In this document: positions 40,703 through 50,178 of the stretch, one piece after another
How positions within the stretch are numbered: the stretch's first letter is position 1
Layout: the number at the start of each line of letters is the position of its first letter
IMG/VR virus record: IMGVR_UViG_3300027908_000080
Location: 1 to 51,816 of that record
Strand: one strand, 5' to 3'
From: a virus
Length of the DNA stretch: 51,816 bases
The notes under the pieces: generated by a model
The model's database searches: none
What the model was told of the DNA's origin: nothing
Seen by the model: the letters and a program-made list of their open reading frames with translations, nothing else
Position numbers and translations under genes: made by a program

Positions 40703-41833
40703 TTAAACCTTTCTCCAAATATTAAACCAAAATAAACGTATTGGTATTGTTACCCATCCAAACTTACATAGTCTACTCATCCATTTACCATTATAAGAAA
40801 TAGGTTTAACCATAAACAAATTAACAAAGAGCCGCACTGAAGTATGTTGTTTCATTAATGGAACTAACCATTTAGCCATTCTTTTGTATCCTTCTGCAAT
40901 TCTAGGCTCTTCTTTGTAATAGTAATCTCTCCAATAACGAACATAGTTAGGCAATGCTCCATTATAAGATTCTAAAAATATGAAGCAGCAAAGATTTGAA
41001 CCAATACCTTGTAACTCTCCTTGTGAGCCACCAAGAGCTCCAGTTAATTGATTGGTATTAGTAAGACCCATAGCATTATTCTGAACTCCAAATAATCCAC
41101 TTAATAAGCCATTGCTGCCTGCTAGAGCATTAGAAGCACTTCCAGCTTGAGTTCCAGAATTAGCACCAAATGTATTAGATGTTCCAACATTAGGTTGTCC
41201 GAGAGCAACATTAACTGGATTAAATCCTGCATTTCCAGAGGCAGCGTTAGCAACATTAGAAGCTGCATTAGTAGCATTATTCATAAGTCCAATCTTATTA
41301 TTAAATGCTCCACCAAAATTCATTGCATTAGAAATAGCATTAGTATTATTAAGTAATCCAAGATTACCAGTTCCAGCATTAGATTGATTAAGAGAGCGTT
41401 CTGTTGCATTATATTCCCCAGGACTTAGACCTTGCAAGTTAATAGCATTAATGGCATTTCCAGCACCTAATGAGGCATTATTAATAGCATTATAGTATGC
41501 AGGGTTTAATAATTGATTAAGATTTTGGGCTGCTCCTGCTGCTTGTCCACCTGCTCCTTGAATCTGAGCAAGATTAGTTTGTGCTCCTCCTAATGCTGCA
41601 GCTTGTGTAGCAGCACTTTGAGCTTGTGCTGTGGGTATTCCGTATTGCTCTAACTGCTGTAAAGTTAGAGCATTATATCCTGGTTGTGTATTTTGTGCAG
41701 CAGTTAAAGCCCCCTGAGCTAAGCCTGGAGTTCCTGCTGCCGTCTCCTGCAAGATAGCAGGAAGATTTTTAGTGTATGCTGCAATTGCTTGAGCATCATT
41801 TGTTGAAGGATTTACTGCGCCTGGACTTGACAT
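40703..41833 (-). CDS. Ala/Asn-rich internal virion protein with conserved C-terminal domain
   Basis: The 376-residue protein is Ala/Asn/Gly rich through residue 280, then switches to a compact aromatic and basic domain (CCFIFLESYNGALPNYVRYW, YKRMAKWLVPLMKQH, WMSRLCKFGWV). A similar ending, with a Cys-rich start and a GY.RMAKWLVP-type helix, is common in podovirus ejection proteins. It overlaps the previous gene by 22 bases. Confidence 0.68.
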   Translation of the reverse strand: MSSPGAVNPSTNDAQAIAAYTKNLPAILQETAAGTPGLAQGALTAAQNTQPGYNALTLQQLEQYGIPTAQAQSAATQAAALGGAQTNLAQIQGAGGQAAGAAQNLNQLLNPAYYNAINNASLGAGNAINAINLQGLSPGEYNATERSLNQSNAGTGNLGLLNNTNAISNAMNFGGAFNNKIGLMNNATNAASNVANAASGNAGFNPVNVALGQPNVGTSNTFGANSGTQAGSASNALAGSNGLLSGLFGVQNNAMGLTNTNQLTGALGGSQGELQGIGSNLCCFIFLESYNGALPNYVRYWRDYYYKEEPRIAEGYKRMAKWLVPLMKQHTSVRLFVNLFMVKPISYNGKWMSRLCKFGWVTIPIRLFWFNIWRKV

Positions 41834-42195
41834 AAAATTTTATTGATTAATTTTGGTGTGTTATGAATACGAAATTTATTACGTTTTTCAGAAAGTATTG
41901 TATAATTGGGATATAGCCTAATCATTCTTTGTATGAAGTTTTTCAATACCCATTTCTCTTTGCATATTATATTTTCTACAAATAAAGTTTTTTCATCATG
42001 AAAAGGTTTAACACAAACTACTCCAACTATTTTATTATCATTATTAGTTGCGAATGCTATTCTATTATCTTTAGAGTATTCTTCAACCATAATAGATAAA
42101 CTTTTAATGCTAGATTCATAGAATGTTCTACAGCCTTTATTTCTATTCGCGATAATAAACTTAACTAAATCACCTATAGTAAATTGATTGTTCAT
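41812..42195 (-). CDS. Possible GNAT-type acetyltransferase in the tail block
   Basis: The 127-residue protein (MNNQFTIGDLVKFIIANRNK) has the strand-helix order of GNAT domains: RIAFATNNDNKIVGVVCVKPF, TLFVENIICKEKWVLKNFIQRMIRLYP. Small acetyltransferase-like genes occur in tail blocks of several podovirus groups. I chose the ATG at 42195, which overlaps the nozzle-protein stop (ATGA), over an upstream start. The CoA-binding motif is weak. Confidence 0.5.
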   Translation of the reverse strand: MNNQFTIGDLVKFIIANRNKGCRTFYESSIKSLSIMVEEYSKDNRIAFATNNDNKIVGVVCVKPFHDEKTLFVENIICKEKWVLKNFIQRMIRLYPNYTILSEKRNKFRIHNTPKLINKILCQVQAQ

Positions 42196-44081
42196 TTCAC
42201 ATTCGCCTGTGCTGTTAGTGGTTGCATAGTTTCTGCCTCTGTCATAGTCATAGAGACAGAAGTTAAGTTTCCGCCTGTCCAAGATAATAATACAAATGTT
42301 TTCCACCCTTGAGAAGTGTTAGGAAACGTAAAATACACTGGCTGACAAAGAGTGTTAATATCTGGCATATTAACTGCTCCATTGTAAATAAAGTCTGGAG
42401 GATTATAAGTAATAGTCTTAGGAGTTGAATTAGCTTCAGATATTCTATTATCAGTAAATACTTGACATGAACAGGTGCAGTTACCAGTGATTTCATTAAG
42501 AACCAAACACACATCAGTAAGCTTATGAGTCATCTTAGGGTCATTAGAAATAGCACCCAAACGAACGTAAGCTGTGGCAAAGTTAGGAGAACTATAGAGT
42601 GTGTAGAGATTATCGTCAACTCCTACAGCATATAGAGCTTGAATAGTTAGTTCTATTTTCGCCAACTGTTTAATCGCAACAGGGCATTGTCCTAAATCAA
42701 ATGAACTCCAGCAACTAAGTATTGTATCATATACTGCTATAGCTTGTCCAAATATAGTATTAACTGCATATAACTCATAGTTATCATATAGAATTGCGGC
42801 AGACATAGTTGCATCTTGAACTATATTAGTAAATGCAGATTGTATAATAGCGGAGAAAGCAGAATTACGACCTTCATTCTGTTGTTGTTCTACAGCATTA
42901 AAAGACCTAATTCCTGTCAAATCTATAAACTTAGTATCACCAAGAGAGTCAATTATAGTGCGGTCAGATAAACAAGTATCATTAAATAAGAAGGTTCGAA
43001 TAAATGTATATTCTCCATAAATAGTTGGAGCATTAGGAGTAGTATTCTGTGTGACCACAAAATTAGCATTAGAAGCCGCAACGAATATACCTCCAGATGC
43101 TACAGGTCTTAGGCATACTATCCCTCCAACTCCTACAGAATAACTAGTGGTTGTTGCATCTCCTCCAGCACTAAATACATTAGTTGCTGAAAATGCTCCT
43201 CCACCTGATTGAGCATAGGGAGGAACAGACACAGTAGTTCCAGTCCCAGATATAGGGTCAATATAATTCCATGTTTGTGTAGTAGTATTAGCAGCTAATA
43301 TGTTAGTAACATTAATAACAAAATCTAATGGCCGACCTGAAACAGAGCGATATATGAAATTACCGTCTTGAGATGTAATATACAGCACTCCATTCTCCCA
43401 AGTCATAGAGTTACCTATTGGAACATATTCTCTATTATCTAATGGATTATTGTGAGAATCAGTTGCAACTACAGTATTAGTAGCATCAGTATAAACTATT
43501 GACCACTGAGTAAATGATTGAGTGGTTCGGCAAATAATATTACTGTCTTCATCTAAGAATATAAATTGTGGCTGATTAATATTGTCTTGCACTAATAATC
43601 CTGGTAAATTACCTGCAGAAGCACCAGCAACATTAGATAATTGTATTCCACCCGCCGGATTTGTTGTTCCAGTGTTGGTTGTCCCAGTTGCAGCAATTCT
43701 AATGTAGTTAGTAGTAGCCACTGGAACGAAGGAAGTCCAATATCTAGGAGCAGTTGGTGACATTTGGAAGTTTGGAATTTGCTTCCATCCTGAGTCTAAA
43801 TAATAACGATAGTAAGCAAATCCCGCGACGAAAAGGATAATATAGTTTCCGAAGGTTACTAATTCTTGTTTAATGCCAACTGGAGCAGCAGGGTCTTTAA
43901 CTGATTGGTAAATAGGCTTAAGGGTGTCATAACGATTGCGGACATTAATTCCTAAACGATATTGGTTATATCCAATCTTATATGGATTATCTCCAATCTT
44001 ATATTCAAACATCACAGGTAGGCGTGAATCATCTAGTAGAAGGTTCATGCCAGCGTTGAAGTGAGTTTGAACAAATTTCAT
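42192..44081 (-). CDS. Tail nozzle-like protein (tubular protein B type)
   Basis: The 629-residue protein is beta-rich throughout (for example DGNFIYRSVSGRPLDFVINV, NVLAANTTTQTW, AVNTIFGQAIAVYDTILSCW) and follows the adaptor gene, which is the order of tail tube proteins A and B in short-tailed phages. DLTGIRSFNAVEQQQNEGRN resembles the propeller region of nozzle or DNA-stabilising proteins. AAGGAAC lies 5-11 bases upstream of its ATG, one of the better ribosome sites of this arm. Confidence 0.65.
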   Translation of the reverse strand: MKFVQTHFNAGMNLLLDDSRLPVMFEYKIGDNPYKIGYNQYRLGINVRNRYDTLKPIYQSVKDPAAPVGIKQELVTFGNYIILFVAGFAYYRYYLDSGWKQIPNFQMSPTAPRYWTSFVPVATTNYIRIAATGTTNTGTTNPAGGIQLSNVAGASAGNLPGLLVQDNINQPQFIFLDEDSNIICRTTQSFTQWSIVYTDATNTVVATDSHNNPLDNREYVPIGNSMTWENGVLYITSQDGNFIYRSVSGRPLDFVINVTNILAANTTTQTWNYIDPISGTGTTVSVPPYAQSGGGAFSATNVFSAGGDATTTSYSVGVGGIVCLRPVASGGIFVAASNANFVVTQNTTPNAPTIYGEYTFIRTFLFNDTCLSDRTIIDSLGDTKFIDLTGIRSFNAVEQQQNEGRNSAFSAIIQSAFTNIVQDATMSAAILYDNYELYAVNTIFGQAIAVYDTILSCWSSFDLGQCPVAIKQLAKIELTIQALYAVGVDDNLYTLYSSPNFATAYVRLGAISNDPKMTHKLTDVCLVLNEITGNCTCSCQVFTDNRISEANSTPKTITYNPPDFIYNGAVNMPDINTLCQPVYFTFPNTSQGWKTFVLLSWTGGNLTSVSMTMTEAETMQPLTAQANVK

Positions 44082-44091
44082 ATAAGTTCCT

Positions 44092-45063
44092 TTATCTACC
44101 TACTATTCGGTAAGCATACCTATAGTCTCTTCCAAATCCAACCCTATGAACTACAGAATCATGTGGATTCTGAACAAGAGACACTACATCATCAGTTCCT
44201 CGATTCATGTCTTCATGTATCTGAGCTAATGATTGAGTAGCTTTAGCTGAGTAAGCCATCGCTCCTTGTATATCTCCTTTTTCTTCACACCATAGTTGCA
44301 AGACTTTATTAACAATAATATTGTCATATCCTTTAGCTGGAAATTCATCTGTATCATTTGAGAACCAAGGTAAAGCTTTCTTATACAATACTTCTACCCA
44401 TCCAAGTAAAGGATTAACATTTGCTGGATACCAAGGTGAGGTAGATATGTCAACCTCTTGATAACGAGCTTCTAGTTTATCATTAGGTATAGTAGTAACC
44501 AAGTTACCATCTATATCAAATATAACTACATTATATTGATTAACTACATTCTTGGTTACTGATTTAATATCATTAAAACTGTTAGTCGTAACCATTGATG
44601 TTGAAGTCATAGTAATAGTTTCAGTTACATTAGCTGAAACATTACTAGAACCTGTAATAGATACTACAACAGGTGGAGTTTCCACTGCGGGAACTGTAAT
44701 TGTCATTATTGACTGATTGACGATTGCAGCTTGTAAAGCAGTCAAACCTTTAAGTCTCCAATCTCTCCATTCGTCTGGCCAAGAGAATTGGTTATATCTT
44801 GGGCGCATTTGAGATAGTTTCAAAGCTATATGAGAATATGCTTCTCGCATTGCACGAATTTGTCCAACGTATTCAGGTAAAGATATTGTTTGGTTAGAAT
44901 TAATTTTGAAATATTGTTCTTCCAAGCATCCTGCCATGTCAGACTGTTGATACAGTTCTACTACTGCCTCATTAACGAACCTAAGCATAACAGCACGTTG
45001 TGCAGGATTAGTCTGGTTAAGCCCCATCTTATAACTAACTTGTTGTAAAATATACGATAACAT
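44092..45063 (-). CDS. Head-tail adaptor-like protein (tubular protein A type)
   Basis: The 323-residue protein starts MLSYILQQVSYKMGLNQTNP with AQRAVMLRFVNEAVVELYQQ, a helical opening typical of adaptor proteins that ring the portal. The middle (residues 105-190) is beta-rich. It lies just before the nozzle-like gene. The call is by order and pattern. Confidence 0.6.
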   Translation of the reverse strand: MLSYILQQVSYKMGLNQTNPAQRAVMLRFVNEAVVELYQQSDMAGCLEEQYFKINSNQTISLPEYVGQIRAMREAYSHIALKLSQMRPRYNQFSWPDEWRDWRLKGLTALQAAIVNQSIMTITVPAVETPPVVVSITGSSNVSANVTETITMTSTSMVTTNSFNDIKSVTKNVVNQYNVVIFDIDGNLVTTIPNDKLEARYQEVDISTSPWYPANVNPLLGWVEVLYKKALPWFSNDTDEFPAKGYDNIIVNKVLQLWCEEKGDIQGAMAYSAKATQSLAQIHEDMNRGTDDVVSLVQNPHDSVVHRVGFGRDYRYAYRIVGR

Positions 45064-45064
45064 A

Positions 45065-46159
45065 TTACAAGTATTCAGTTACCTTTATTGATGTTGCGCT
45101 AACAGCAAATAAGTTAGTTCCTCCAACATTAGCATTAAGTGTTACAGTATTAGCATTAGTAGTCTGTCCAAAACGTAAGTAAAATGTTAGTGCTGATAAA
45201 CTAACACTAGCTAGTATACACTGAAAACTTAGCGGAGCAGTAACATTAGCATCTATAGTAATACAGCCCATACCTCCAACAGGTGCAACTGCACCAGTGC
45301 CAGTATAAACTCCCATAAAAGCAGAGGTAGCAGCAGTAACTAATGGATTTGCAAATACTTCAATTAAGAATGTTGAAGTTGCAGATTTAGGTGTAAATAC
45401 TAAAGCTATTCCAGAATCAGTCACACCTGTAGCATTAGCATTTGGGGCAGTAGTATTATTTGCTAGAACTCCAACAGAAGCAACGGCAACAATAGTTTGA
45501 GCATAGGCTACTTGTAATACTCTAGCTCCATTAATAGCCCATTCACAAGCTGTAGCTCCAGCATTAGTTCGGAGGACTGACAGTCCTACTCCACTAGGTA
45601 GCATATCAGTAATTGGTTGAATAGCTTGTGATGCTATATTACTATGAGTAATTGTAGATGCCGCAATCTTAGCTCCAGTTATTGCTCCTCCTGCTACAGT
45701 AGGATTAGGAAATGTTCCAGTAAGGTCTCCACCTGCAGCTCCAGAAGGGGGAAGTCCAGAAGGTGCACCAGTAAGCTTAGAGTATGACAAGTTAGCTATT
45801 TTAACATCTTGAATAGTGTTATCTGCTATCATACTATTAACTATAGAACCAACACCTATTCCTGCTATATTAATAGATTGCCATTGAAGGAACGTAGCAT
45901 CAACAGCAGCATTAGGATTCCACACATAAAACCCTATAGAAGTAGATGACACCCTAAGCCATCCATAGTTCTGCCATTTAGTAGTAGCAGTAGCATTAGG
46001 AACTTGTGGAACTCCTGCAATATCAATAGTAGTTATTACAAATCCTATTCCTGCAAATGGTGCTGCACCAGTAATTAGTTGTAAAAGTTGCGCGCCTGTG
46101 ATTTCTGTATAAGCCGTTGGGTCAAATGGAGCAGATAAATCTTGTGTAGGTATTGCCAT
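45065..46159 (-). CDS. Tail fibre / receptor-binding protein
   Basis: The 364-residue protein has an N-terminal domain, the linker GGDLTGTFPNPTVAGGAI (near 145), common in phage fibres, and a C-terminal jelly-roll-like head with FTPKSATSTFLIEVFANP and ATSIKVTEYL at the end, a frequent trimeric fibre-tip pattern. No signal peptide. It would bind the host surface. Confidence 0.75.
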   Translation of the reverse strand: MAIPTQDLSAPFDPTAYTEITGAQLLQLITGAAPFAGIGFVITTIDIAGVPQVPNATATTKWQNYGWLRVSSTSIGFYVWNPNAAVDATFLQWQSINIAGIGVGSIVNSMIADNTIQDVKIANLSYSKLTGAPSGLPPSGAAGGDLTGTFPNPTVAGGAITGAKIAASTITHSNIASQAIQPITDMLPSGVGLSVLRTNAGATACEWAINGARVLQVAYAQTIVAVASVGVLANNTTAPNANATGVTDSGIALVFTPKSATSTFLIEVFANPLVTAATSAFMGVYTGTGAVAPVGGMGCITIDANVTAPLSFQCILASVSLSALTFYLRFGQTTNANTVTLNANVGGTNLFAVSATSIKVTEYL

Positions 46160-46165
46160 AATATA

Positions 46166-46819
46166 TTAAGGATTAAGGATTGGTTGAGATGGGACTGGCC
46201 ATGTTAGAGGTAAAAGAAAGACGGATGATACTGTTGTTACAGTTGGGGGAGGGTTTGTCGCTCCCATGCCTACTGCCCAACCTGTGGCTAAATCTGGTGT
46301 AGCTACATTGCTAGAACTTGTATAATAAGATAAAGCTGTGCCAATAATCCATGAGCCAAATCCACCAGTCCAGTTTATAGTATTTATTCCACTCTGATAT
46401 AAATTTTTACCATTGAACTGCCCATTTAATGTATAAGTTCCATTAATTGATGGAGTTCCTGCACCACTTACAATAATACTACCACTAAGTGCAGCGTCTT
46501 TAAATGATGTAACAATAGGGTCACTGTTTACTAACGTATTATCTACTCCATATCTGTAATCGATAGCTTGTAGAACAGAAGTAGTAAACTGTAGTGGAGT
46601 TAATTGTCCCACTGTTACTAAATCTGTTGACCATACTTCAAACCTAAAGTTTTTAGCTATCTTTTGACCAGAATACAAAGGTATATTTTCAAACACCACT
46701 TCTCCTACACCTTTCCACATAGCGTATCGGAACATATTATTGTTCCCATCTACCCAACTAATAGTTAGCATATAGTTAGGCTGGAAATTGGCAGGTAGGT
46801 TTGTTAGATTAGTTATCAC
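46166..46819 (-). CDS. Beta-rich tail or fibre accessory protein
   Basis: The 217-residue product (MITNLTNLPANFQPNYMLTI) has a beta-sandwich-like N-terminal part (ISWVDGNNNMFRYAMWKG, FRFEVWSTD) and ends in a Pro-rich tail (PVPSQPILNP). No signal peptide. It is embedded in the fibre block. Unknown family. Confidence 0.55.
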   Translation of the reverse strand: MITNLTNLPANFQPNYMLTISWVDGNNNMFRYAMWKGVGEVVFENIPLYSGQKIAKNFRFEVWSTDLVTVGQLTPLQFTTSVLQAIDYRYGVDNTLVNSDPIVTSFKDAALSGSIIVSGAGTPSINGTYTLNGQFNGKNLYQSGINTINWTGGFGSWIIGTALSYYTSSSNVATPDLATGWAVGMGATNPPPTVTTVSSVFLLPLTWPVPSQPILNP

Positions 46820-47373
46820 CTTGTTATAGTAATTGTAAATGTTTGAGGATTAGCAACTCCTAAAGCAGCAATAAAAAATATAGCTGCTGACTGTCCAGGG
46901 GTGTTCTGAGAACACTCTATTTGAAAAAAGCCGTTGCCTGAGCCATCAGTGGTATATCCAACATTACCTACACCTTGCTGAACTACGTTAAAAGTTGTAT
47001 TATTAGGACTAGCTGGTGAGTTATTCCAAGATGGAGATATAGATATAGCTGATATAGTGCTTCCCCAATTACCAGTTCCAGTTATAGTAAATAGTATTGT
47101 TGGAACTGATATAGATACAGCATTATCAATTCCTGGAACTGTGGCAATATCAACATTGATTGAGTTAGTGCTAGTCTGATATACACTAGAGTCTAATGTA
47201 AAAGTTAAAGTTCCTGATGGAGAACCACCATTATTACCTAAGTTATTAGTTAATGAAAGATAGGAAGGAGTTATTTGGCTATTTATTTGTTGGTCAATAA
47301 ATGGCAAATCATTCATAGTCATAGATTGACTATAGCATGACAAGGAACTTAATAGTATTACTAAGTATTTCAT
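46816..47373 (-). CDS. Exported beta-rich protein
   Basis: The 185-residue protein starts MKYLVILLSSLSCYSQSMTM, a Sec signal peptide, followed by a Ser/Thr/Asn-rich domain that looks like an Ig-type beta sandwich (SGTLTFTLDSSVYQTSTNS, TILFTITGTGNWGS, TFTITITR). I chose the ATG at 47373, which overlaps the upstream stop (ATGA), instead of one 18 bases upstream. Its place among fibre genes is odd for an exported protein. Confidence 0.65.
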   Translation of the reverse strand: MKYLVILLSSLSCYSQSMTMNDLPFIDQQINSQITPSYLSLTNNLGNNGGSPSGTLTFTLDSSVYQTSTNSINVDIATVPGIDNAVSISVPTILFTITGTGNWGSTISAISISPSWNNSPASPNNTTFNVVQQGVGNVGYTTDGSGNGFFQIECSQNTPGQSAAIFFIAALGVANPQTFTITITR

Positions 47374-48005
47374 TGAAACGTAGTTGTGCAATAATTAGTT
47401 AATACTCCACTATTTACTAAATAACTAACAATTCCCCACTTACCAGCAAGTATAGATAGTAAGTTAGTTGAATTTACTCCTGCTCTACCAACTGTCATAC
47501 TAAGGGTTATAGTATTAGTAGATGAATTGCTAACTGACAATGATGCCCATGCTCCAGTCCCAGTTATATTAGTTATTCCAACATTATTAGTAGAAATGTA
47601 TTTCCAATAAGAATTATTAATAGATAAACTATTAGTATTAGAAGGGAAAGTTGACCATGTGTATAGATTAGTATTGATATAATTTATTACATTAGTGGTT
47701 ACTTGATTTATTATATTAGTAGTTATAGTATTAGTAACATAAGTATAAACATTAGTGGTAATTATATTTATGAGATTCGTAGTTAATAATTGACTCGTAA
47801 AATTAGTATCATTGGCCAAAAAATTCTCAAATTGTCCTACTGTTATATTATAGTTGCCAACACCAGTGTTAGAGAGTAGTAATAGTAGACTAGGTGCAGG
47901 ATTAGGATTATTTGGAAATAATGAAACTGGAGTAATATTAAGACCTGCCCCTATAACTAAGAGTAAAATACAACCACAACTCGCTCCTACTAAATACTTT
48001 TTCAT
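47370..48005 (-). CDS. Membrane-anchored or exported fibre-like protein
   Basis: The 211-residue product begins MKKYLVGASCGCILLLVIGA, a signal peptide or membrane anchor. Residues about 70-115 contain periodic ITTN, VTTN and NTN repeats (for example TNTITTNIINQVTTNVINYI) expected of a beta-helical or coiled shaft. The C-terminus is a small beta domain. It starts inside the previous stop (ATGA). Confidence 0.6.
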   Translation of the reverse strand: MKKYLVGASCGCILLLVIGAGLNITPVSLFPNNPNPAPSLLLLLSNTGVGNYNITVGQFENFLANDTNFTSQLLTTNLINIITTNVYTYVTNTITTNIINQVTTNVINYINTNLYTWSTFPSNTNSLSINNSYWKYISTNNVGITNITGTGAWASLSVSNSSTNTITLSMTVGRAGVNSTNLLSILAGKWGIVSYLVNSGVLTNYCTTTFQ

Positions 48006-48313
48006 ATTAACATACCTCCACCTTCTGCTCCAATGGCAGTTCCACTAAATGGTTGAGGCCCAGTGTTACTAAGTGGAACAACAGTAGCTATTTGTTTCAA
48101 AGTAAAATTATGTGTTCCTTCAAATGTAAATGCTGCAACTATATCTGAGTATCCTTGCCAATTCACATTAACACTAAAGGCTGGCAAAGTTATGAAAGTT
48201 CCGCATCTATCTAACTTTGTAACAGGGTTTTCATCTAACCATCTTTGCAGTTGCCGAGGAACAGTTAATGCTCCTGAGTCATTAGATGGAGGTGGCACAA
48301 TTGGGGGAGGCAT
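48002..48313 (-). CDS. Small tail-associated protein
   Basis: The 103-residue product MPPPIVPPPSNDSGALTVPR has a Pro-rich start and a beta-rich domain (FITLPAFSVNVNWQGYSDIVAAFTFEG) ending in Gly-rich sequence. I chose the ATG at 48313, which is preceded by GGAGTTAATATT. It resembles small fibre-base or collar proteins. Unknown. Confidence 0.55.
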   Translation of the reverse strand: MPPPIVPPPSNDSGALTVPRQLQRWLDENPVTKLDRCGTFITLPAFSVNVNWQGYSDIVAAFTFEGTHNFTLKQIATVVPLSNTGPQPFSGTAIGAEGGGMLI

Positions 48314-48317
48314 AATA

Positions 48318-48752
48318 TTAACTCCTATCTTCCTTAAACGCGTGCCATCCACCAATTGTCACACCTTCGTATATGGCATCCATCTGTGCTTTCTCAAATA
48401 ATGTTGGCTGCGGTTTTATAGACTGCATAGCTTCTAGTAGAAGGTCATTAGACTCTTGTTCGTTGAGATTGGCAATCATTATATTGCATTGACCATCAAT
48501 AACTTGTAAAGTATTCTGGTATGCAGAATCATGTAGCTCTGCTGGCAAACTATACCATCCAGTAGGTATTAAGAATAGTAGTGCACCCCACAACTCCTTA
48601 GGCACAGATGCAAAATCTGTAGATGCTCCTATTGGGATTCTGTAATGCATACCACTTTTAGAAATATAATCTACAGGCTTGATGAGTTTACATACACTCA
48701 AATCAAGCGAGTAGATTATCTCTACATCTACAGTTGAGAATCCTGACTCCAT
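48318..48752 (-). CDS. DUF1353-family protein
   Basis: The 144-residue protein shows IPIGASTDFASVPKELWGAL, PAELHDSAY, and a C-terminal AQMDAIYEGVTIGGW, which together are the signature of the phage DUF1353 family. The family is common near phage lysis and tail genes; its activity is not known to me. The conserved His-Asp pair is intact. Confidence 0.78.
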   Translation of the reverse strand: MESGFSTVDVEIIYSLDLSVCKLIKPVDYISKSGMHYRIPIGASTDFASVPKELWGALLFLIPTGWYSLPAELHDSAYQNTLQVIDGQCNIMIANLNEQESNDLLLEAMQSIKPQPTLFEKAQMDAIYEGVTIGGWHAFKEDRS

Positions 48753-48757
48753 ATTAC

Positions 48758-49072
48758 TTATGGTGCTGGTGTAATTGCTGTTGCTACTGCACTTGCTACT
48801 GTAGCAGGAATAGCATTAAGAGAAGATACTTCGGCAGTTAAATCTACATTTGTAGCTTTAGCTTGAATTGCAGCAATAATAGGTGCTAGTGCAGTTTCAA
48901 GTGCAGTTTCAAGTTCTTGTGGAAGTGCTGCTATTGCAGCATCTAGTTGTGCCTGTGTTGTCATAATTTTATTCTCCAGTTCTTTTATCCTTTCAAGGAT
49001 TTTTATTTCGGTTTGCTGTATTGCCATTAATATTTGATGTGACAAATTATAATGTTCTTGTTCTTCTGACAT
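48758..49072 (-). CDS. Coiled-coil protein
   Basis: The 104-residue product (MSEEQEHYNLSHQILMAIQQ) starts with a charged coiled coil (TEIKILERIKELENKI) and continues Ala-rich (AAIAALPQELETALETALAP). It may be a trimeric connector or spanin-like rod, but has no signal or membrane segment. Confidence 0.55.
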   Translation of the reverse strand: MSEEQEHYNLSHQILMAIQQTEIKILERIKELENKIMTTQAQLDAAIAALPQELETALETALAPIIAAIQAKATNVDLTAEVSSLNAIPATVASAVATAITPAP

Positions 49073-49073
49073 A

Positions 49074-49682
49074 CTACCAACAAAGATTAATCATTAGTCC
49101 TGCATCAATGTCATTACCATTTTTAGTGGAATACACATAATGCTCATAATCACCTATTAATCCCATATTAAGAATATATTTATTACTAAAGTTGTGAGAA
49201 AATAGAGTAACCCAAGCTCCTGGCCCAACACTACCATACAATGACGAACTTCCCATTCCTACTGAAGTTTCAAGAAATGGATGAACTACAAAGCTGCCAA
49301 CAGTATATGTTGCTTGTATTTGTGCTTGAACTCCTGCCTCAGTCTTTTGATGGTCAACACTTTGAATCCTTAGTCCAGTCCAAAGAACTGGATTAACTTG
49401 GTACAGTATAGCTGCACCTTCACCAAATGCTTTAGTTGAAGTATCATAAATAGCAAATGGAATTACTACCCAATTAGTAGCAGATAGATTAAGAGTTGAA
49501 GTAATTCCAGATGGCTCTGGAAGAGTAGTAACTGGTGGAGGAATGGCAAACACCCCTATTGTAGGAGGTAATGTTGGCATCCCATTAGTTTGCAATACTC
49601 CATTTACATATGTTGCTTGTGCATAAATAGATAATGCACAAAAGAAAGTCGCGCAGATAAGTATTAATTTTTTCATGGTCAT
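49074..49682 (-). CDS. Outer-membrane-protein-like exported protein
   Basis: The 202-residue protein starts MTMKKLILICATFFCALSIYAQ, a Sec signal peptide. The C-terminal 110 residues alternate polar and hydrophobic residues (VQAQIQATYTVGSFVVHPFLE, GPGAWVTLFSHNF, YILNMGLIGDYEHYVYS) and the chain ends in Trp (GLMINLCW), as outer-membrane barrels usually end in an aromatic residue. A phage-encoded barrel may change the host surface, for example to exclude rival phages, but that is inference. Confidence 0.6.
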   Translation of the reverse strand: MTMKKLILICATFFCALSIYAQATYVNGVLQTNGMPTLPPTIGVFAIPPPVTTLPEPSGITSTLNLSATNWVVIPFAIYDTSTKAFGEGAAILYQVNPVLWTGLRIQSVDHQKTEAGVQAQIQATYTVGSFVVHPFLETSVGMGSSSLYGSVGPGAWVTLFSHNFSNKYILNMGLIGDYEHYVYSTKNGNDIDAGLMINLCW

Positions 49683-49844
49683 TTAATGATGTATAGGTTG
49701 TCCAAATACTACCCATCCAAGTAAAACAAGAAGGATGAATAAAAGTAAGTCTCCACCAAACCCGCGAAGGTTGGTGCGATTAGTATAAAGTCCGAATACT
49801 AGCCACATTAGAATTAGTATCCAATAGCACAGTGAGAATGTCAT
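49683..49844 (-). CDS. Two-span membrane protein, holin candidate
   Basis: A 53-residue frame begins MTFSLCYWILILMWLVFGLY and has a second span (LLLFILLVLLGWVVFG) with a short basic turn (TNRTNLRG) between. Small two-span proteins beside each other are typical of holins. The stop abuts the next start (TAAATG). Confidence 0.6.
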   Translation of the reverse strand: MTFSLCYWILILMWLVFGLYTNRTNLRGFGGDLLLFILLVLLGWVVFGQPIHH

Positions 49845-49848
49845 ATAA

Positions 49849-50178
49849 TTATTGAGGTATCATATTACCTGATGGTGGTTGGTTAGATTGTGAACCAAGG
49901 TTACTAATTGGTGAACCTTGCATAGTTATTTGCTGTCTTGTTGGGGGTGTTGTTATACTTTGTTTCTGTCCAAAATAAAATCCTACTATAATTAGTGTCA
50001 TAGAGTAAAGAGGTTCTGTAACCCCAATCTTAAACCACTCCATACCACATACGCAAATAACAACAATAAGAGTAATCCATCCACGCATGGATACATTCAT
50101 TAGTTGAGATTCAGACTTTTTAGTTGAATCATCTTTAGGTGCTTTAACTGATATTGTTGTTTGCTCTTCCATATTCAT
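49849..50178 (-). CDS. Membrane protein, holin-like
   Basis: The 109-residue product has a charged N-terminus, two spans (GWITLIVVICVCGMEWF, residues 33-49; YSMTLIIVGFYFG, 58-70) and a Gln/Pro-rich soluble tail. Its start overlaps the upstream stop (ATGA). With the next small membrane protein it may form a holin or holin-antiholin pair. Confidence 0.6.
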   Translation of the reverse strand: MNMEEQTTISVKAPKDDSTKKSESQLMNVSMRGWITLIVVICVCGMEWFKIGVTEPLYSMTLIIVGFYFGQKQSITTPPTRQQITMQGSPISNLGSQSNQPPSGNMIPQ

